Shown here: positions 5,908 through 11,970 of the stretch, piece after piece
Numbering within the stretch: position 1 is the stretch's first letter
Layout: each line of letters begins with the position of its first letter
Source: a bacterium
Lineage (GTDB): Bacteria > Patescibacteria > Paceibacteria > UBA9973 > UBA2103
DNA: 14,620 nucleotides
Reading direction: 5' to 3'
NCBI GenBank assembly: GCA_021812925.1
Contig: JAKAMK010000009.1
Location: 1 to 14,620 of the forward strand
The notes under the pieces: model-generated
Database searches by the model: none
Seen by the model: the letters and a program-made list of their open reading frames with translations, nothing else
Told to the model about the DNA's origin: nothing
Program-made: the position numbers and the translations under genes

Positions 5908-6777
5908 CTAGAAGCCGTTCCCGTCGAGTGCGCGGAGCTGCGTGTAAGGGGCTAGGCCCCTACACTGTTCACTACGCGGCGCGCTCGACGATGTTTCAAG
6001 CGAGGGTCCTGGCACGAAGAGCGGAGGCGGCGGGGTCTCGTCGCGCATCTGGCCGAATACCTGCCATGGGAACACGAAACACGCGTGAAAAATCGTGCTC
6101 GAAGCCGTCGTCGGCACGCCGACGACGTGCACCGTCCCGCCGCGCGCGAGCACGACGAGGTCATGCCCCCGCAGGTCGGAGACGTCGACCTGCCAGGTAT
6201 GCCCCGAGAAGTCCTTGAGCACGAACGACTTCGTCGAGGACGCGAGCGACATGACCGTGCCGCCCAAGAGGCCCTTCTGCGGCGCGGTCCACCACCCGTG
6301 CTCTTCGACGAGGATAGGCCGGTAGAACGGCAGCTGGCCGCCGAGTGACTCCTCTATCTCTCCACCGAGTCCTGCAGCGTAGAGACCGCTGCCGAGCGCT
6401 ACCGACGTGAGCACTGCGCCGAGCGCGATGACCGCGAGCGGGTAGCGATACCCGCGCTTCGTGCGGCGGATGTTCGCGTACCCGAGCGCGAGGAAGACGA
6501 TGAGCACGATGGCCCACAGGAACGGCGCGACCGCGAGGAAGAACGTAAGGAAATCGGGATGCGTCGCGACGGCGAGGTTCCAGCCGGCGTTCTGTACTTC
6601 GAACACCGCCGCAGCGAACGCGAACGCGCCGAGTGCGACCGCGAGCGCGCCCAGGGTCCAGAACACGTAGTTCTTGAACACGAATTCCCAGCGCGGCCGG
6701 GGCGTGAGCTTCTCGCCCTCGATCTTGTCGAGGATGCGTTTCGCGAGCGTATCGGGTGTGTGGGGCATGTCGTTCAT
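5908..6777 (-). CDS. Three-helix membrane protein, probable anti-sigma factor partner
   Basis: 289 residues, unrecognised by name. An N-terminal cytoplasmic stretch (1-35, amphipathic, with LAKRILDKIEGEK) precedes helices at about 36-58, 75-99 and 113-135. A soluble part with beta-strand pattern follows at about 167-236 (GGTVMSLASSTKSFVLKDF, TWQVDVSD, GTVHVVGV), which looks OB-like, and then a Pro/Ser-rich tail. Its ATG overlaps the TGA of the ECF sigma gene (ATGA). That coupling, plus the membrane anchor and short cytoplasmic N-terminus, is the usual arrangement of a sigma factor and its anti-sigma factor. No zinc-binding HxxxCxxC motif is seen. Two palindromes lie in the gene (5942-5965, 6106-6127). 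The anti-sigma role is inferred from context only. An ATG at 6768 is an alternative start. Confidence 0.65.
   Translation of the reverse strand: MNDMPHTPDTLAKRILDKIEGEKLTPRPRWEFVFKNYVFWTLGALAVALGAFAFAAAVFEVQNAGWNLAVATHPDFLTFFLAVAPFLWAIVLIVFLALGYANIRRTKRGYRYPLAVIALGAVLTSVALGSGLYAAGLGGEIEESLGGQLPFYRPILVEEHGWWTAPQKGLLGGTVMSLASSTKSFVLKDFSGHTWQVDVSDLRGHDLVVLARGGTVHVVGVPTTASSTIFHACFVFPWQVFGQMRDETPPPPLFVPGPSLETSSSAPRSEQCRGLAPYTQLRALDGNGF
5942..5965. repeat. Near-palindrome in the tail of the anti-sigma-like gene
   Basis: GTGTA-A-GGGGC, TAG, GCCCCTACAC: a 10-bp stem with one bulged A and a 3-nt loop. It encodes CRGLAPYTQ in the disordered C-terminal tail. Confidence 0.85.
6106..6127. repeat. 22-nt palindrome in the anti-sigma-like gene
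   Basis: Arms CGTCGTCGGC and GCCGACGACG (10 bp, perfect) around AC. It encodes the VGVPTTA turn in the beta-rich C-terminal domain. Confidence 0.9.
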
Positions 6778-7343
6778 GATGTAAAGGATTCGGGCATCGT
6801 GCCCTTGAGCGCACGTTTCGCCCGATGGATCAAGGTCGAGACGGTGCCGACCGGCACCTCGAGAATGTCGGACATCTCGGCATACGAGCGGTCTTCGAAG
6901 AAACGGAGCGTGAGCACGTCGCGATACCGTGGGTCCAAGGTCGCGAGCGCTTTCTCAAGCTCCTCGCGCGAAAGCCTGAGCTCTGCGAGCGAACTCGCGT
7001 CAGCGGAGTCATCCTTGAGCTCGGTGAGGAGCGCCTCCCCTTCTTCGGTCAGTATGACCTGCGGTCGAGCGCGACGGGCTCGGAAGAAGCTCATGGCCTC
7101 GTTGTGCGCGATGCGGTACATCCAGGACGAGAATGACAGCTCCGGGTCGAAACTGTTCAGGTTCCGGTACGCTTTGATGAATGCATTCTGGAGGACATCC
7201 TCCCGATCCTCGGGTACCGCAAGACCGAGCCGCTCGAGGTAGCGACCGAGTTTCGCCTCGTAGCGCTCGATAAGAAGCGCGAAGGCCTCCTTATCGGCGA
7301 GCGTTTGGCGAACAATCTCTTCATCAGAAAGCGCGTGAGACAT
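6774..7343 (-). CDS. ECF-type sigma-70 family RNA polymerase sigma factor
   Basis: 189 residues with the two-domain ECF layout. The sigma-2 region spans about 20-90 (FALLIERYEAKLGRYL, then EDVLQNAFIKAYRNL and FSSWMYRIAHNEAMSFFRARR) and recognises the -10. The sigma-4 region spans about 130-182 (LDPRYRDVLTLRFFEDRSYAEM and the helix-turn-helix ILEVPVGTVSTLIHRAKRAL) and recognises the -35. There is no sigma-1.1 or sigma-3 domain. I chose the ATG at 7343; upstream in-frame codons read into unrelated sequence. A TACAAT lies 12 nt upstream on the minus strand. It directly precedes, and is coupled to, the membrane protein at 5908-6777, its likely anti-sigma factor. The stimulus and regulon are not visible. 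Confidence 0.92.
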   Translation of the reverse strand: MSHALSDEEIVRQTLADKEAFALLIERYEAKLGRYLERLGLAVPEDREDVLQNAFIKAYRNLNSFDPELSFSSWMYRIAHNEAMSFFRARRARPQVILTEEGEALLTELKDDSADASSLAELRLSREELEKALATLDPRYRDVLTLRFFEDRSYAEMSDILEVPVGTVSTLIHRAKRALKGTMPESFTS

Positions 7344-7421
7344 TCTCGTCCGCACATTGTAATACGCATGGGCGAGACCTAAAAATGGCACACCGCGACG
7401 TGCCCACAGCACCTCGGAATC

Positions 7422-7430
7422 TGCTACACT
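7422..7430 (+). promoter_or_regulatory. Extended -10 promoter for the DedA gene
   Basis: TGC-TACACT is an extended -10, 16 nt before the ATG at 7447. The start site would fall near 7437, leaving a leader of about 10 nt that contains GGGGTTCCCC, a mini-hairpin with an AGGGG start. No good -35 is seen. Confidence 0.45.
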
Positions 7431-7446
7431 CTAGGGGTTCCCCGGC

Positions 7447-8058
7447 ATGTCTTTCCACTACTTCATAACGTACCTCATCGGCAACGCCCTCGGTTCCGAT
7501 ATCCTCGTGGGTCTCGCCATCATCATCGGGACCTTCATCCTCGAAGACCCTACCACCGTCATCGTGGGCGTCCTCGCTGCCGATGGCCTCATCCCGATAC
7601 CGACCGCGCTCATCGCCCTCTACCTCGGTATCGTGTTCGGTGATCTCTGGCTCTACGGCATGGGGTACCTCGCGAGCACCCACCCGTGGCTCGGACGGTT
7701 CGTCAATCACGACAGGACCGCTCCCTTCAAGAGCTGGCTCGAGAGCCGGTACCAGACGACCATCTTCTCCGTACGATTCATCCCGGGCCTGCGTCTGCCC
7801 ACCTATACCGCCTGCGGCTTCTTCCGCACCAACCTCACGCAATTCTTCATCACAGCCATCGGTGCGACCTTGATTTGGACCACCTTCCTCTTCTACGCCT
7901 CGTACTGGTTCGGTTCTCTCACGAGCCAGTGGCTCGACTCGGTCCGCTACGGCCTCGCCGCGCTCTTCCTGCTCGCCCTCTTCCTCATCGGGCGACACAA
8001 TCTGAAGTCCTACCGCGTACATAAGGAGAACGGAGGCGGTTCGACCCCCTCTTCGTAA
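7447..8058 (+). CDS. DedA/VTT-domain family membrane protein
   Basis: 203 residues, polytopic. DedA proteins are thought to flip phospholipids such as undecaprenyl phosphate or phosphatidylethanolamine across the inner membrane. The family signature is clear: ILEDPTTVIVG (acidic E33, D34 and P35 in the first re-entrant loop), ALYLGIVFGDLWLYGMGY (56-74), then RFIPGLRLPTYTACGFF (110-126) with the arginines of the second re-entrant loop, and a final helix at about 166-182. It reads divergently from the sigma factor and is followed after 9 nt by the ATP-grasp gene, so the two are very likely cotranscribed. Confidence 0.9.
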   Translation: MSFHYFITYLIGNALGSDILVGLAIIIGTFILEDPTTVIVGVLAADGLIPIPTALIALYLGIVFGDLWLYGMGYLASTHPWLGRFVNHDRTAPFKSWLESRYQTTIFSVRFIPGLRLPTYTACGFFRTNLTQFFITAIGATLIWTTFLFYASYWFGSLTSQWLDSVRYGLAALFLLALFLIGRHNLKSYRVHKENGGGSTPSS

Positions 8059-8067
8059 ACCCCTCCC

Positions 8068-9129
8068 ATGCCTCCGCTTCCCGATAACGGCCCGCTCTTT
8101 TCGGTGCTTGAGTATGCCCCGGGATTCGTGAAGTATGCGCTCCATTTCCCCTACGGTTTCTACCTCGCCGCGAAGTATCGGAGCGCTTCGCTCCCAGCCA
8201 TCTCGAACCCGTCCATCGTGACGGGAGGTATCGCGGGTGAGTCGAAGACCGACCTCTACGCGCTTGTCGGACCCTATGCGAAGCGATTTTTCGCCCCGTT
8301 CATAACCGTGCACGCAGGAGACGCGGCAGATTCATTCCGCACCGAGCTCGAGGGCGCAGGCATCACGTACCCCTTGGTCGCCAAGCCCGACATCGGCCGA
8401 AACGGACGCGGCGTGAAGATCATCGAGGACGAAGCGGCACTCATGAAGTACTTGCGCTCCTTCCCTGCCGACGTGCGCATGGTGCTCCAGCGATATGTGA
8501 GCGACGAAGGCGAAGCTGGCGTCTTCTACGTCCGGAAGCCTTCCGAAACGCACGGGCGCATCACCTCGCTCACGCTCAAGTACTTCCCGGAGGTAACGGG
8601 CGATGGTCGCTCCACCTTGCGCGAACTCATCACGCGCGACCCGCGCGCCTCGAAGATCGCGGCTATCTACTTCCGCCGCAACAAGCGCGACCTCGACCGC
8701 GTCATACCGGAAGGAGAGCGCCACCGCCTCGTCTCGGTCGGTAACCACGTGCGTGGTTCCCTTTTCATAAACGGCGAAGACTTCATCACGCCGGAGATGA
8801 CCGCCGCATTCGACCGCATAAGCAAAGACATCAAGGACCTCTACTTCGGCCGGTTCGACGTGCGCTTCGCGGACATCCACGACCTTTCGGCAGGCAAGGA
8901 TTTCACCATCCTCGAATACAACGGCGCGTCGAGCGAGCCGACGCACGTGTGGGACCGCCGTACGAGCATGCGCGAGACGTACCGGGAGCTGCTTGCCCAC
9001 TGGCGCTACGCGTTCGAGATAGGCGCCGAGCATCGTGCGCGCGGCGTACCCGTGCCGAAATTCTGGGACCTCGTGCGCGTCTGGCGCGAAGAGGAGGCAC
9101 TGATACAGCGCTACCCAGACGAGGAATGA
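8068..9129 (+). CDS. ATP-grasp superfamily ligase-like protein
   Basis: 353 residues. The ATP-grasp core is visible: LVAKPDIGRNGRGVKII (103-119) carries the ATP-contacting Lys106 and glycine loop, VLQRYV (139-144) is the adenine hinge strand, and FDVRFADIH (263-271) and FTILEYNGASSEPTH (279-293, with E283 and N285) supply Mg-binding residues, as in D-Ala-D-Ala ligase and related enzymes. Such enzymes join a carboxylate, activated as acyl phosphate, to an amine or thiol. The acceptor cannot be told from sequence. The N-terminal about 60 residues (GFVKYALHFPYGFYLAAKYR, SNPSIVTGGIAGESK) belong to a less common subgroup rather than to Ddl. The gene follows DedA by 9 nt, so a role in envelope or lipid-linked chemistry is plausible but unproven. 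Its stop abuts the stop of the convergent gene. Confidence 0.82.
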   Translation: MPPLPDNGPLFSVLEYAPGFVKYALHFPYGFYLAAKYRSASLPAISNPSIVTGGIAGESKTDLYALVGPYAKRFFAPFITVHAGDAADSFRTELEGAGITYPLVAKPDIGRNGRGVKIIEDEAALMKYLRSFPADVRMVLQRYVSDEGEAGVFYVRKPSETHGRITSLTLKYFPEVTGDGRSTLRELITRDPRASKIAAIYFRRNKRDLDRVIPEGERHRLVSVGNHVRGSLFINGEDFITPEMTAAFDRISKDIKDLYFGRFDVRFADIHDLSAGKDFTILEYNGASSEPTHVWDRRTSMRETYRELLAHWRYAFEIGAEHRARGVPVPKFWDLVRVWREEEALIQRYPDEE

Positions 9130-9651
9130 TTACGCGGCCGCGGCCTCAGGCTCGCGCGGATAGCGGCGGCGGTACTCGTACAGCGTGAGGATGAGGAGGA
9201 AGAAGTCGAAGATAGCGAGCGCGAGGAGTAGCGTCTCGTTTCGCACGAGCCCTCGGTACAGCTCGTATGCGCCGAAGATAGCGAGCGCCGCCATGAAGAG
9301 CGGATAGGCGACCCTTTTGCCTGCGAAGATGCCGAGCACGAGCAGCACCTTGATGAACCCGTGCAGTATGAGGTAGACGGCGAGGAAGTAGTGCGGGTAG
9401 ACCGCGAACGAGTGCGCGAGGCTGCGGATAGTCGTGGCGATGGGGTCGCCCGGGTCGGTCGCGAGCTCGCCGCCGGTCACGAATTCCGCCACGCGCACGA
9501 TGAACGCAGGGCGAACGAAGAGCACGGCGAGCCCGCCGAGCATCTCGAGCGTGCCATCGAACGCTTTCACGATAAGCGCGATGTCGAAGATCCACAGCAC
9601 GTCACGTTCGGCTTTCTGTTCTCGCGGCGATTCTGTCTGCTCTCTCTGCAT
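9130..9651 (-). CDS. DUF2127-like membrane protein
   Basis: 173-residue polytopic protein. WIFDIALIVKAFDGTLEMLGGL (20-41), HGFIKVLLVLGIFAGKRVAYPLFM (97-120) and ALAIFDFFLLILTLYEYRRR fit the DUF2127 family, whose function is unknown. Helices lie near 22-45, 86-109, 114-134 and 138-158; the tail ends in EPEAAAA. The start at 9651 is preferred: an extended -10 (TGG-TACTTT, minus strand) lies exactly 6 nt upstream, and an ATG further out at 9768 would place coding sequence in the inverted-repeat element. The stop TAA (9130-9132) touches the TGA of the convergent ATP-grasp gene with no terminator between. Confidence 0.75.
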   Translation of the reverse strand: MQREQTESPREQKAERDVLWIFDIALIVKAFDGTLEMLGGLAVLFVRPAFIVRVAEFVTGGELATDPGDPIATTIRSLAHSFAVYPHYFLAVYLILHGFIKVLLVLGIFAGKRVAYPLFMAALAIFGAYELYRGLVRNETLLLALAIFDFFLLILTLYEYRRRYPREPEAAAA

Positions 9652-9657
9652 GGCTAC

Positions 9658-9666
9658 AAAGTACCA
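9658..9666 (-). promoter_or_regulatory. Extended -10 promoter of the DUF2127-like gene, at the edge of the inserted element
   Basis: The minus strand reads TGG-TACTTT and then 6 nt to the ATG at 9651, so the mRNA would be leaderless. The hexamer overlaps the target duplication of the adjacent element (9661-9667), so any -35 region comes from the element itself. Confidence 0.5.
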
Positions 9667-9800
9667 CCCCGTTAGAAGTCGGCCAACAGAAACGTATGCG
9701 ATTACAGCCGGAGAACTCTCCTGTGTATACCGACACGTGCATTGGCGAGGCAAAAAATTCGAAAGCAATTTTTTGCCCGAGACTTCTAACGGGGTACCAC
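9661..9800. mobile_element. MITE-like element: 126 bp, 13-bp terminal inverted repeats, 7-bp target duplication
   Basis: CCCGTTAGAAGTC (9668-9680) and GACTTCTAACGGG (9781-9793) are perfect terminal inverted repeats. They are flanked outside by identical GTACCAC copies at 9661-9667 and 9794-9800, the mark of a target-site duplication. The interior holds an 11-bp hairpin (GGCAAAAAATT / AATTTTTTGCC, 9749-9777) and no coding potential. No transposase is in the window, so it would be non-autonomous. Confidence 0.75.
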
Positions 9801-9847
9801 TAAAAGAGCGCGGGCCCTATGGTAAGCACGAACGTGCGCGACGTTCA

Positions 9848-10010
9848 CTCAGGAAGAGTGCGTTGCGAGCCATCGTTCGGCGGCCCAGCCGCCGCCTCGC
9901 TTGTGTTCCGGCTCCGCGGTTTTGGCATAGCAGCAAAGCTGCACGATGCAGGATGCCAAAACACCATGCCGCGGGCCTGCACAACTGTCTCGCAACGCAC
10001 TCTTCCTGAG
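9848..10010. repeat. 163-nt nested inverted repeat with perfect 22-bp ends
   Basis: CTCAGGAAGAGTGCGTTGCG (and AG) at 9848-9869 pairs perfectly with 9989-10010. Inside are a hairpin at 9878-9894 (CGGCGG/CCGCCG) and a long arm at 9914-9974, where CCGCG plus GTTTTGGCAT pair with ATGCCAAAAC and CGCGG around a bulge, capped by GCAGC-AAA-GCTGC. The result is a closed stem with two branches. It may be a structured RNA or a dispersed repeat. No open frame of note is present. Confidence 0.85.
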
Positions 10011-10035
10011 CCATGACCAAAGACGGGCAGGCGAT

Positions 10036-10128
10036 GATATTTTCACGAGCGAAGCGTTTTGATTTTCAGACGGCCTTGCGGAGCCGCAGAAAATCAAAAC
10101 GGCTTGTGGCGAGCGGAGTGAAAATATC
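10036..10128. repeat. 93-nt interrupted inverted repeat downstream of the FMN reductase gene
   Basis: The outer arms GATATTTTCAC (10036-10046) and GTGAAAATATC (10118-10128) and the inner arms CGTTTTGATTTTC (10055-10067) and GAAAATCAAAACG (10089-10101) are perfect. Unpaired GAGCGAAG and GCTTGTGGCGAGCGGA lie between them, and a small GC hairpin sits at the tip. It begins 15 nt after the FMN reductase stop on the minus strand, so it may act as its 3'-end or terminator element. Confidence 0.85.
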
Positions 10129-10143
10129 GCGCCCGCTCGTCTC

Positions 10144-10677
10144 CTACCCCACCCTCGAAGCAAGTGCACCGAGCGCTTTCTGCACGAGCTCCTTCGTCGA
10201 CTCTTCCTTGAGCGAACCGTCGTCGTTGAACATCTCTTTCGCCGGACCGAGGTAGAGCTCAGGCTGCCCGACGAGCTTCGCATCGAGATACACCATGACC
10301 TGCTTCAGGTGGCTCTGTGCGACCGCTGTGCCTATCTTGCCGCTCGAGACACCGCAAACGAGCACCGGCTTCCCGGCAAACGAGTTCGCGCCATACGGGC
10401 GACTAAGCCAATCGACTGCATTCTTCAAGACGCCCGACATGGAGCGGTTGTACTCCGGCGTGGCGAGGATGACCGCGTCAGCAGCATTCACCTTGTCTTT
10501 GAGCGTCTGCGCAGCAGACGGGAACGTCGCGTCGAGCTCGCTGTTGTAGAGCGGCAAGTCAGCGATAGAAACGACTTCGACCGTCGTGCCTTCCGGCGCG
10601 AGCGCGGAAAATGCGTGCAATAGTTTCGTATTAAATGAATCCTGGCGGAGGCTCCCGGAGATGGCGATGATATGCAT
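10144..10677 (-). CDS. NAD(P)H-dependent FMN reductase-like flavoprotein
   Basis: 177 residues, flavodoxin-like fold. The N-terminal ISGSLRQDSFN (6-16) binds the FMN phosphate, and ATPEYNRSMSGVLKNAVDWLSR (72-93) is the signature of the NADPH-dependent FMN reductase family (ArsH/SsuE/chromate reductase-like). LVCGVSSGKIG (106-116) contacts the flavin, and length fits the family. These cytoplasmic enzymes use NAD(P)H to reduce FMN, quinones or other acceptors, often under oxidative stress; the substrate here is not known. It lies 76 bp downstream of the 162-residue membrane gene on the same strand. An interrupted inverted repeat follows its stop directly. Confidence 0.93.
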   Translation of the reverse strand: MHIIAISGSLRQDSFNTKLLHAFSALAPEGTTVEVVSIADLPLYNSELDATFPSAAQTLKDKVNAADAVILATPEYNRSMSGVLKNAVDWLSRPYGANSFAGKPVLVCGVSSGKIGTAVAQSHLKQVMVYLDAKLVGQPELYLGPAKEMFNDDGSLKEESTKELVQKALGALASRVG

Positions 10678-10753
10678 AGGTATTCGATAATTGAGCTTCT
10701 AAGCTACCTCACTAGCCTACCGCGCAGCGCACGCCCGCGTGAATGGGGATAAC

Positions 10754-11242
10754 CTAGCGTCGGAATATGCGGAATCGGACGCCCGTCACCGCCTCTAAGA
10801 CGAGCGCGGCCGGCACCATGAGCGCGCCGTACAGGACGAAGATGGCCACTAGTTCCTTACGCAGTGCGGACGACGCGAACTGCCACGACCATACCGGGAA
10901 TGCTGCGTTCGTAAGCTCATAGAGGAATGCCATGCCGACGCTCCACGCATAGAACGCCGTGCGTGATGCGCGATGCAGCGCGCGCACGGTGACGAAGAAT
11001 ACTCCGTACGAGAAGATGCCATTCATAACGAGGAAGAGCGGCGTAAATCCGAGCGCGTATGAGAAAACGCCGAAGAGCTTCCCGAAGACGAGGTCGAAGG
11101 CGATGCCGAAGATAAGCCCGACTGCAAGCGCGGTCGTGAGCTGCCTGCCCTTCCATGCACGTGCGTCACCCTGCTCTCGAACGACGAGCGAGAGCGTCCC
11201 GAGCTGCACGCACACGACCACCGCGAAGTTGAGCCAGTCCAT
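10754..11242 (-). CDS. Hypothetical polytopic membrane protein
   Basis: 162 residues that I do not recognise. About five transmembrane helices are visible (near 4-21, 36-56, 66-87, 96-115 and 131-150). A conserved-looking stretch FSYALGFTPLFLVMNGIFSY spans the third helix, and FLYELTNAAFPVWSW (106-120) places acidic and aromatic residues near the fourth. The tail is basic (RFRIFRR). Its ATG lies 6 nt after the stop of the exonuclease gene, so the two are cotranscribed. No motif allows a function to be named. No signal peptide apart from the first helix. Confidence 0.75.
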   Translation of the reverse strand: MDWLNFAVVVCVQLGTLSLVVREQGDARAWKGRQLTTALAVGLIFGIAFDLVFGKLFGVFSYALGFTPLFLVMNGIFSYGVFFVTVRALHRASRTAFYAWSVGMAFLYELTNAAFPVWSWQFASSALRKELVAIFVLYGALMVPAALVLEAVTGVRFRIFRR

Positions 11243-11248
11243 ACCTAT

Positions 11249-11950
11249 TTACTGTAGCGTCTTTTTCCAGCGCTCATAGAGCGCGGTGGTGGCAAAGAGG
11301 TCACCGGCGTTGTAGCGCGCGATGCGCTCATACTCGCCAGCTTCGTACAACGCCGAAACGTCGTCACCCTTCGTGCCGCCCGCCTTCGGGCTCTCGATAC
11401 CGAGCGCGCGCGTGAAAAGGTGGAGCGACTTCTTGAATCGCGCTGCGCCATAGAATGAAAGCTGGTCCATGAGGTCGACGTGCGCGCATCCGCGCTGCAT
11501 CGAGAGGTAGCGGTTACTCATGAGGTCTTTGGTGGGCTTCACGCCGTGCACCATCGAACGGATAGCGAGGAACGGCGCGTCGAACCCGCGCCCGTTGAAC
11601 GACACGAATTCGTGCACGTGCCTGGCCACTTCCCAGAACTGCTCGAGCATAGCTTTCTCGCCCATCGGCTTGTACTTGATGCCGTCGTCTTCCGTCTCTT
11701 CGAGCGAGGCACCTGGCGCTTGGAAGTAGACGGCACCCTGCTTCTTCTCAGAATCGTACGCACCGATAGCGACGATGAATCCGGTGAGCGGTGAGAGCCC
11801 GAGCCCTTCCTTTACCTGTTTCAGTTCGTACTCGTACTCATCCTCGTCTCTCGACGACTGCTCGATGTACCACGCGAGATTCTCTTGCGTGGTCTTGTCG
11901 AGCTCGTTCCACTCTTCACCGACTGTTTCTATATCAAACACGAGTGCCAT
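11249..11950 (-). CDS. 3'-5' exonuclease, DEDDy/PolB-exonuclease-like
   Basis: 233 residues with the DnaQ-like RNase H fold related to the exonuclease domain of family B polymerases. The metal residues can be read in order: FDIETVG (D6, E8, motif I), VSFNGRGFDAP (D124, motif II), and ARYNAGDLFAT (Y213, D217, motif III, DEDDy type). HVDLMDQLSFYG (157-168) is typical of this predicted family. It would trim 3' ends of nucleic acids, as proofreading, repair or RNA processing; no polymerase domain is attached. Start at 11950: the protein begins MALVFDIET and lies 6 nt from a TATACT on its own strand, so the mRNA looks leaderless. It heads an operon with the membrane protein and perhaps the FMN reductase, and is divergent from the PLD nuclease. 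Confidence 0.88.
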   Translation of the reverse strand: MALVFDIETVGEEWNELDKTTQENLAWYIEQSSRDEDEYEYELKQVKEGLGLSPLTGFIVAIGAYDSEKKQGAVYFQAPGASLEETEDDGIKYKPMGEKAMLEQFWEVARHVHEFVSFNGRGFDAPFLAIRSMVHGVKPTKDLMSNRYLSMQRGCAHVDLMDQLSFYGAARFKKSLHLFTRALGIESPKAGGTKGDDVSALYEAGEYERIARYNAGDLFATTALYERWKKTLQ

Positions 11951-11956
11951 ACGTTC

Positions 11957-11964
11957 AGTATACT
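11957..11964. promoter_or_regulatory. Shared palindromic -10 of a divergent leaderless promoter
   Basis: AGTATACT is self-complementary, so each strand reads TATACT. On both strands exactly 6 nt separate TATACT from the ATG (plus gene at 11971, minus gene at 11950). Only 20 bp lie between the two start codons. No clear -35 elements are visible; they would lie inside the opposing genes. Confidence 0.6.
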
Positions 11965-11970
11965 GCGTAT

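Larger units (their letters stand above)
9652..10143. other. 492-bp gene-free stretch packed with inverted repeats
   Basis: No credible gene is seen on either strand between the DUF2127-like start and the FMN reductase stop. Frames of about 65-190 codons exist but read through the inverted repeats and show no domain. The stretch holds three separate elements: the MITE-like 9661-9800, the nested repeat 9848-10010 and the interrupted repeat 10036-10128. They leave little unaccounted sequence. Confidence 0.8.

Noticed and set aside
2549..7343. Alternative genetic code with UGA as glycine (as in Gracilibacteria/Absconditabacteria)
   Set aside because: TGA ends bcp, the sigma factor and the PLD gene at expected lengths, and no in-frame TGA interrupts a conserved protein.
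8030..8060. GGTTCGACCCC at the end of the DedA gene, resembling a tRNA T-arm
   Set aside because: No flanking 5-bp stem, anticodon arm or acceptor stem can be formed, and the bases lie within the DedA coding end.
9652..9768. N-terminal extension of the DUF2127-like protein from an ATG at 9768
   Set aside because: The extra 39 residues are read from the MITE-like element and do not fit the family; the ATG at 9651 has a matching -10.
9848..10010. 6S RNA, tmRNA or RNase P RNA
   Set aside because: A multi-branched closed stem is not the single long hairpin of 6S RNA, and no tmRNA tag or RNase P conserved sequences are present.
9819..10020. Frames of 65-67 codons on both strands in the nested inverted repeat
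   Set aside because: They mirror each other through the palindrome arms, have no domain, start signal or homology that I recognise.
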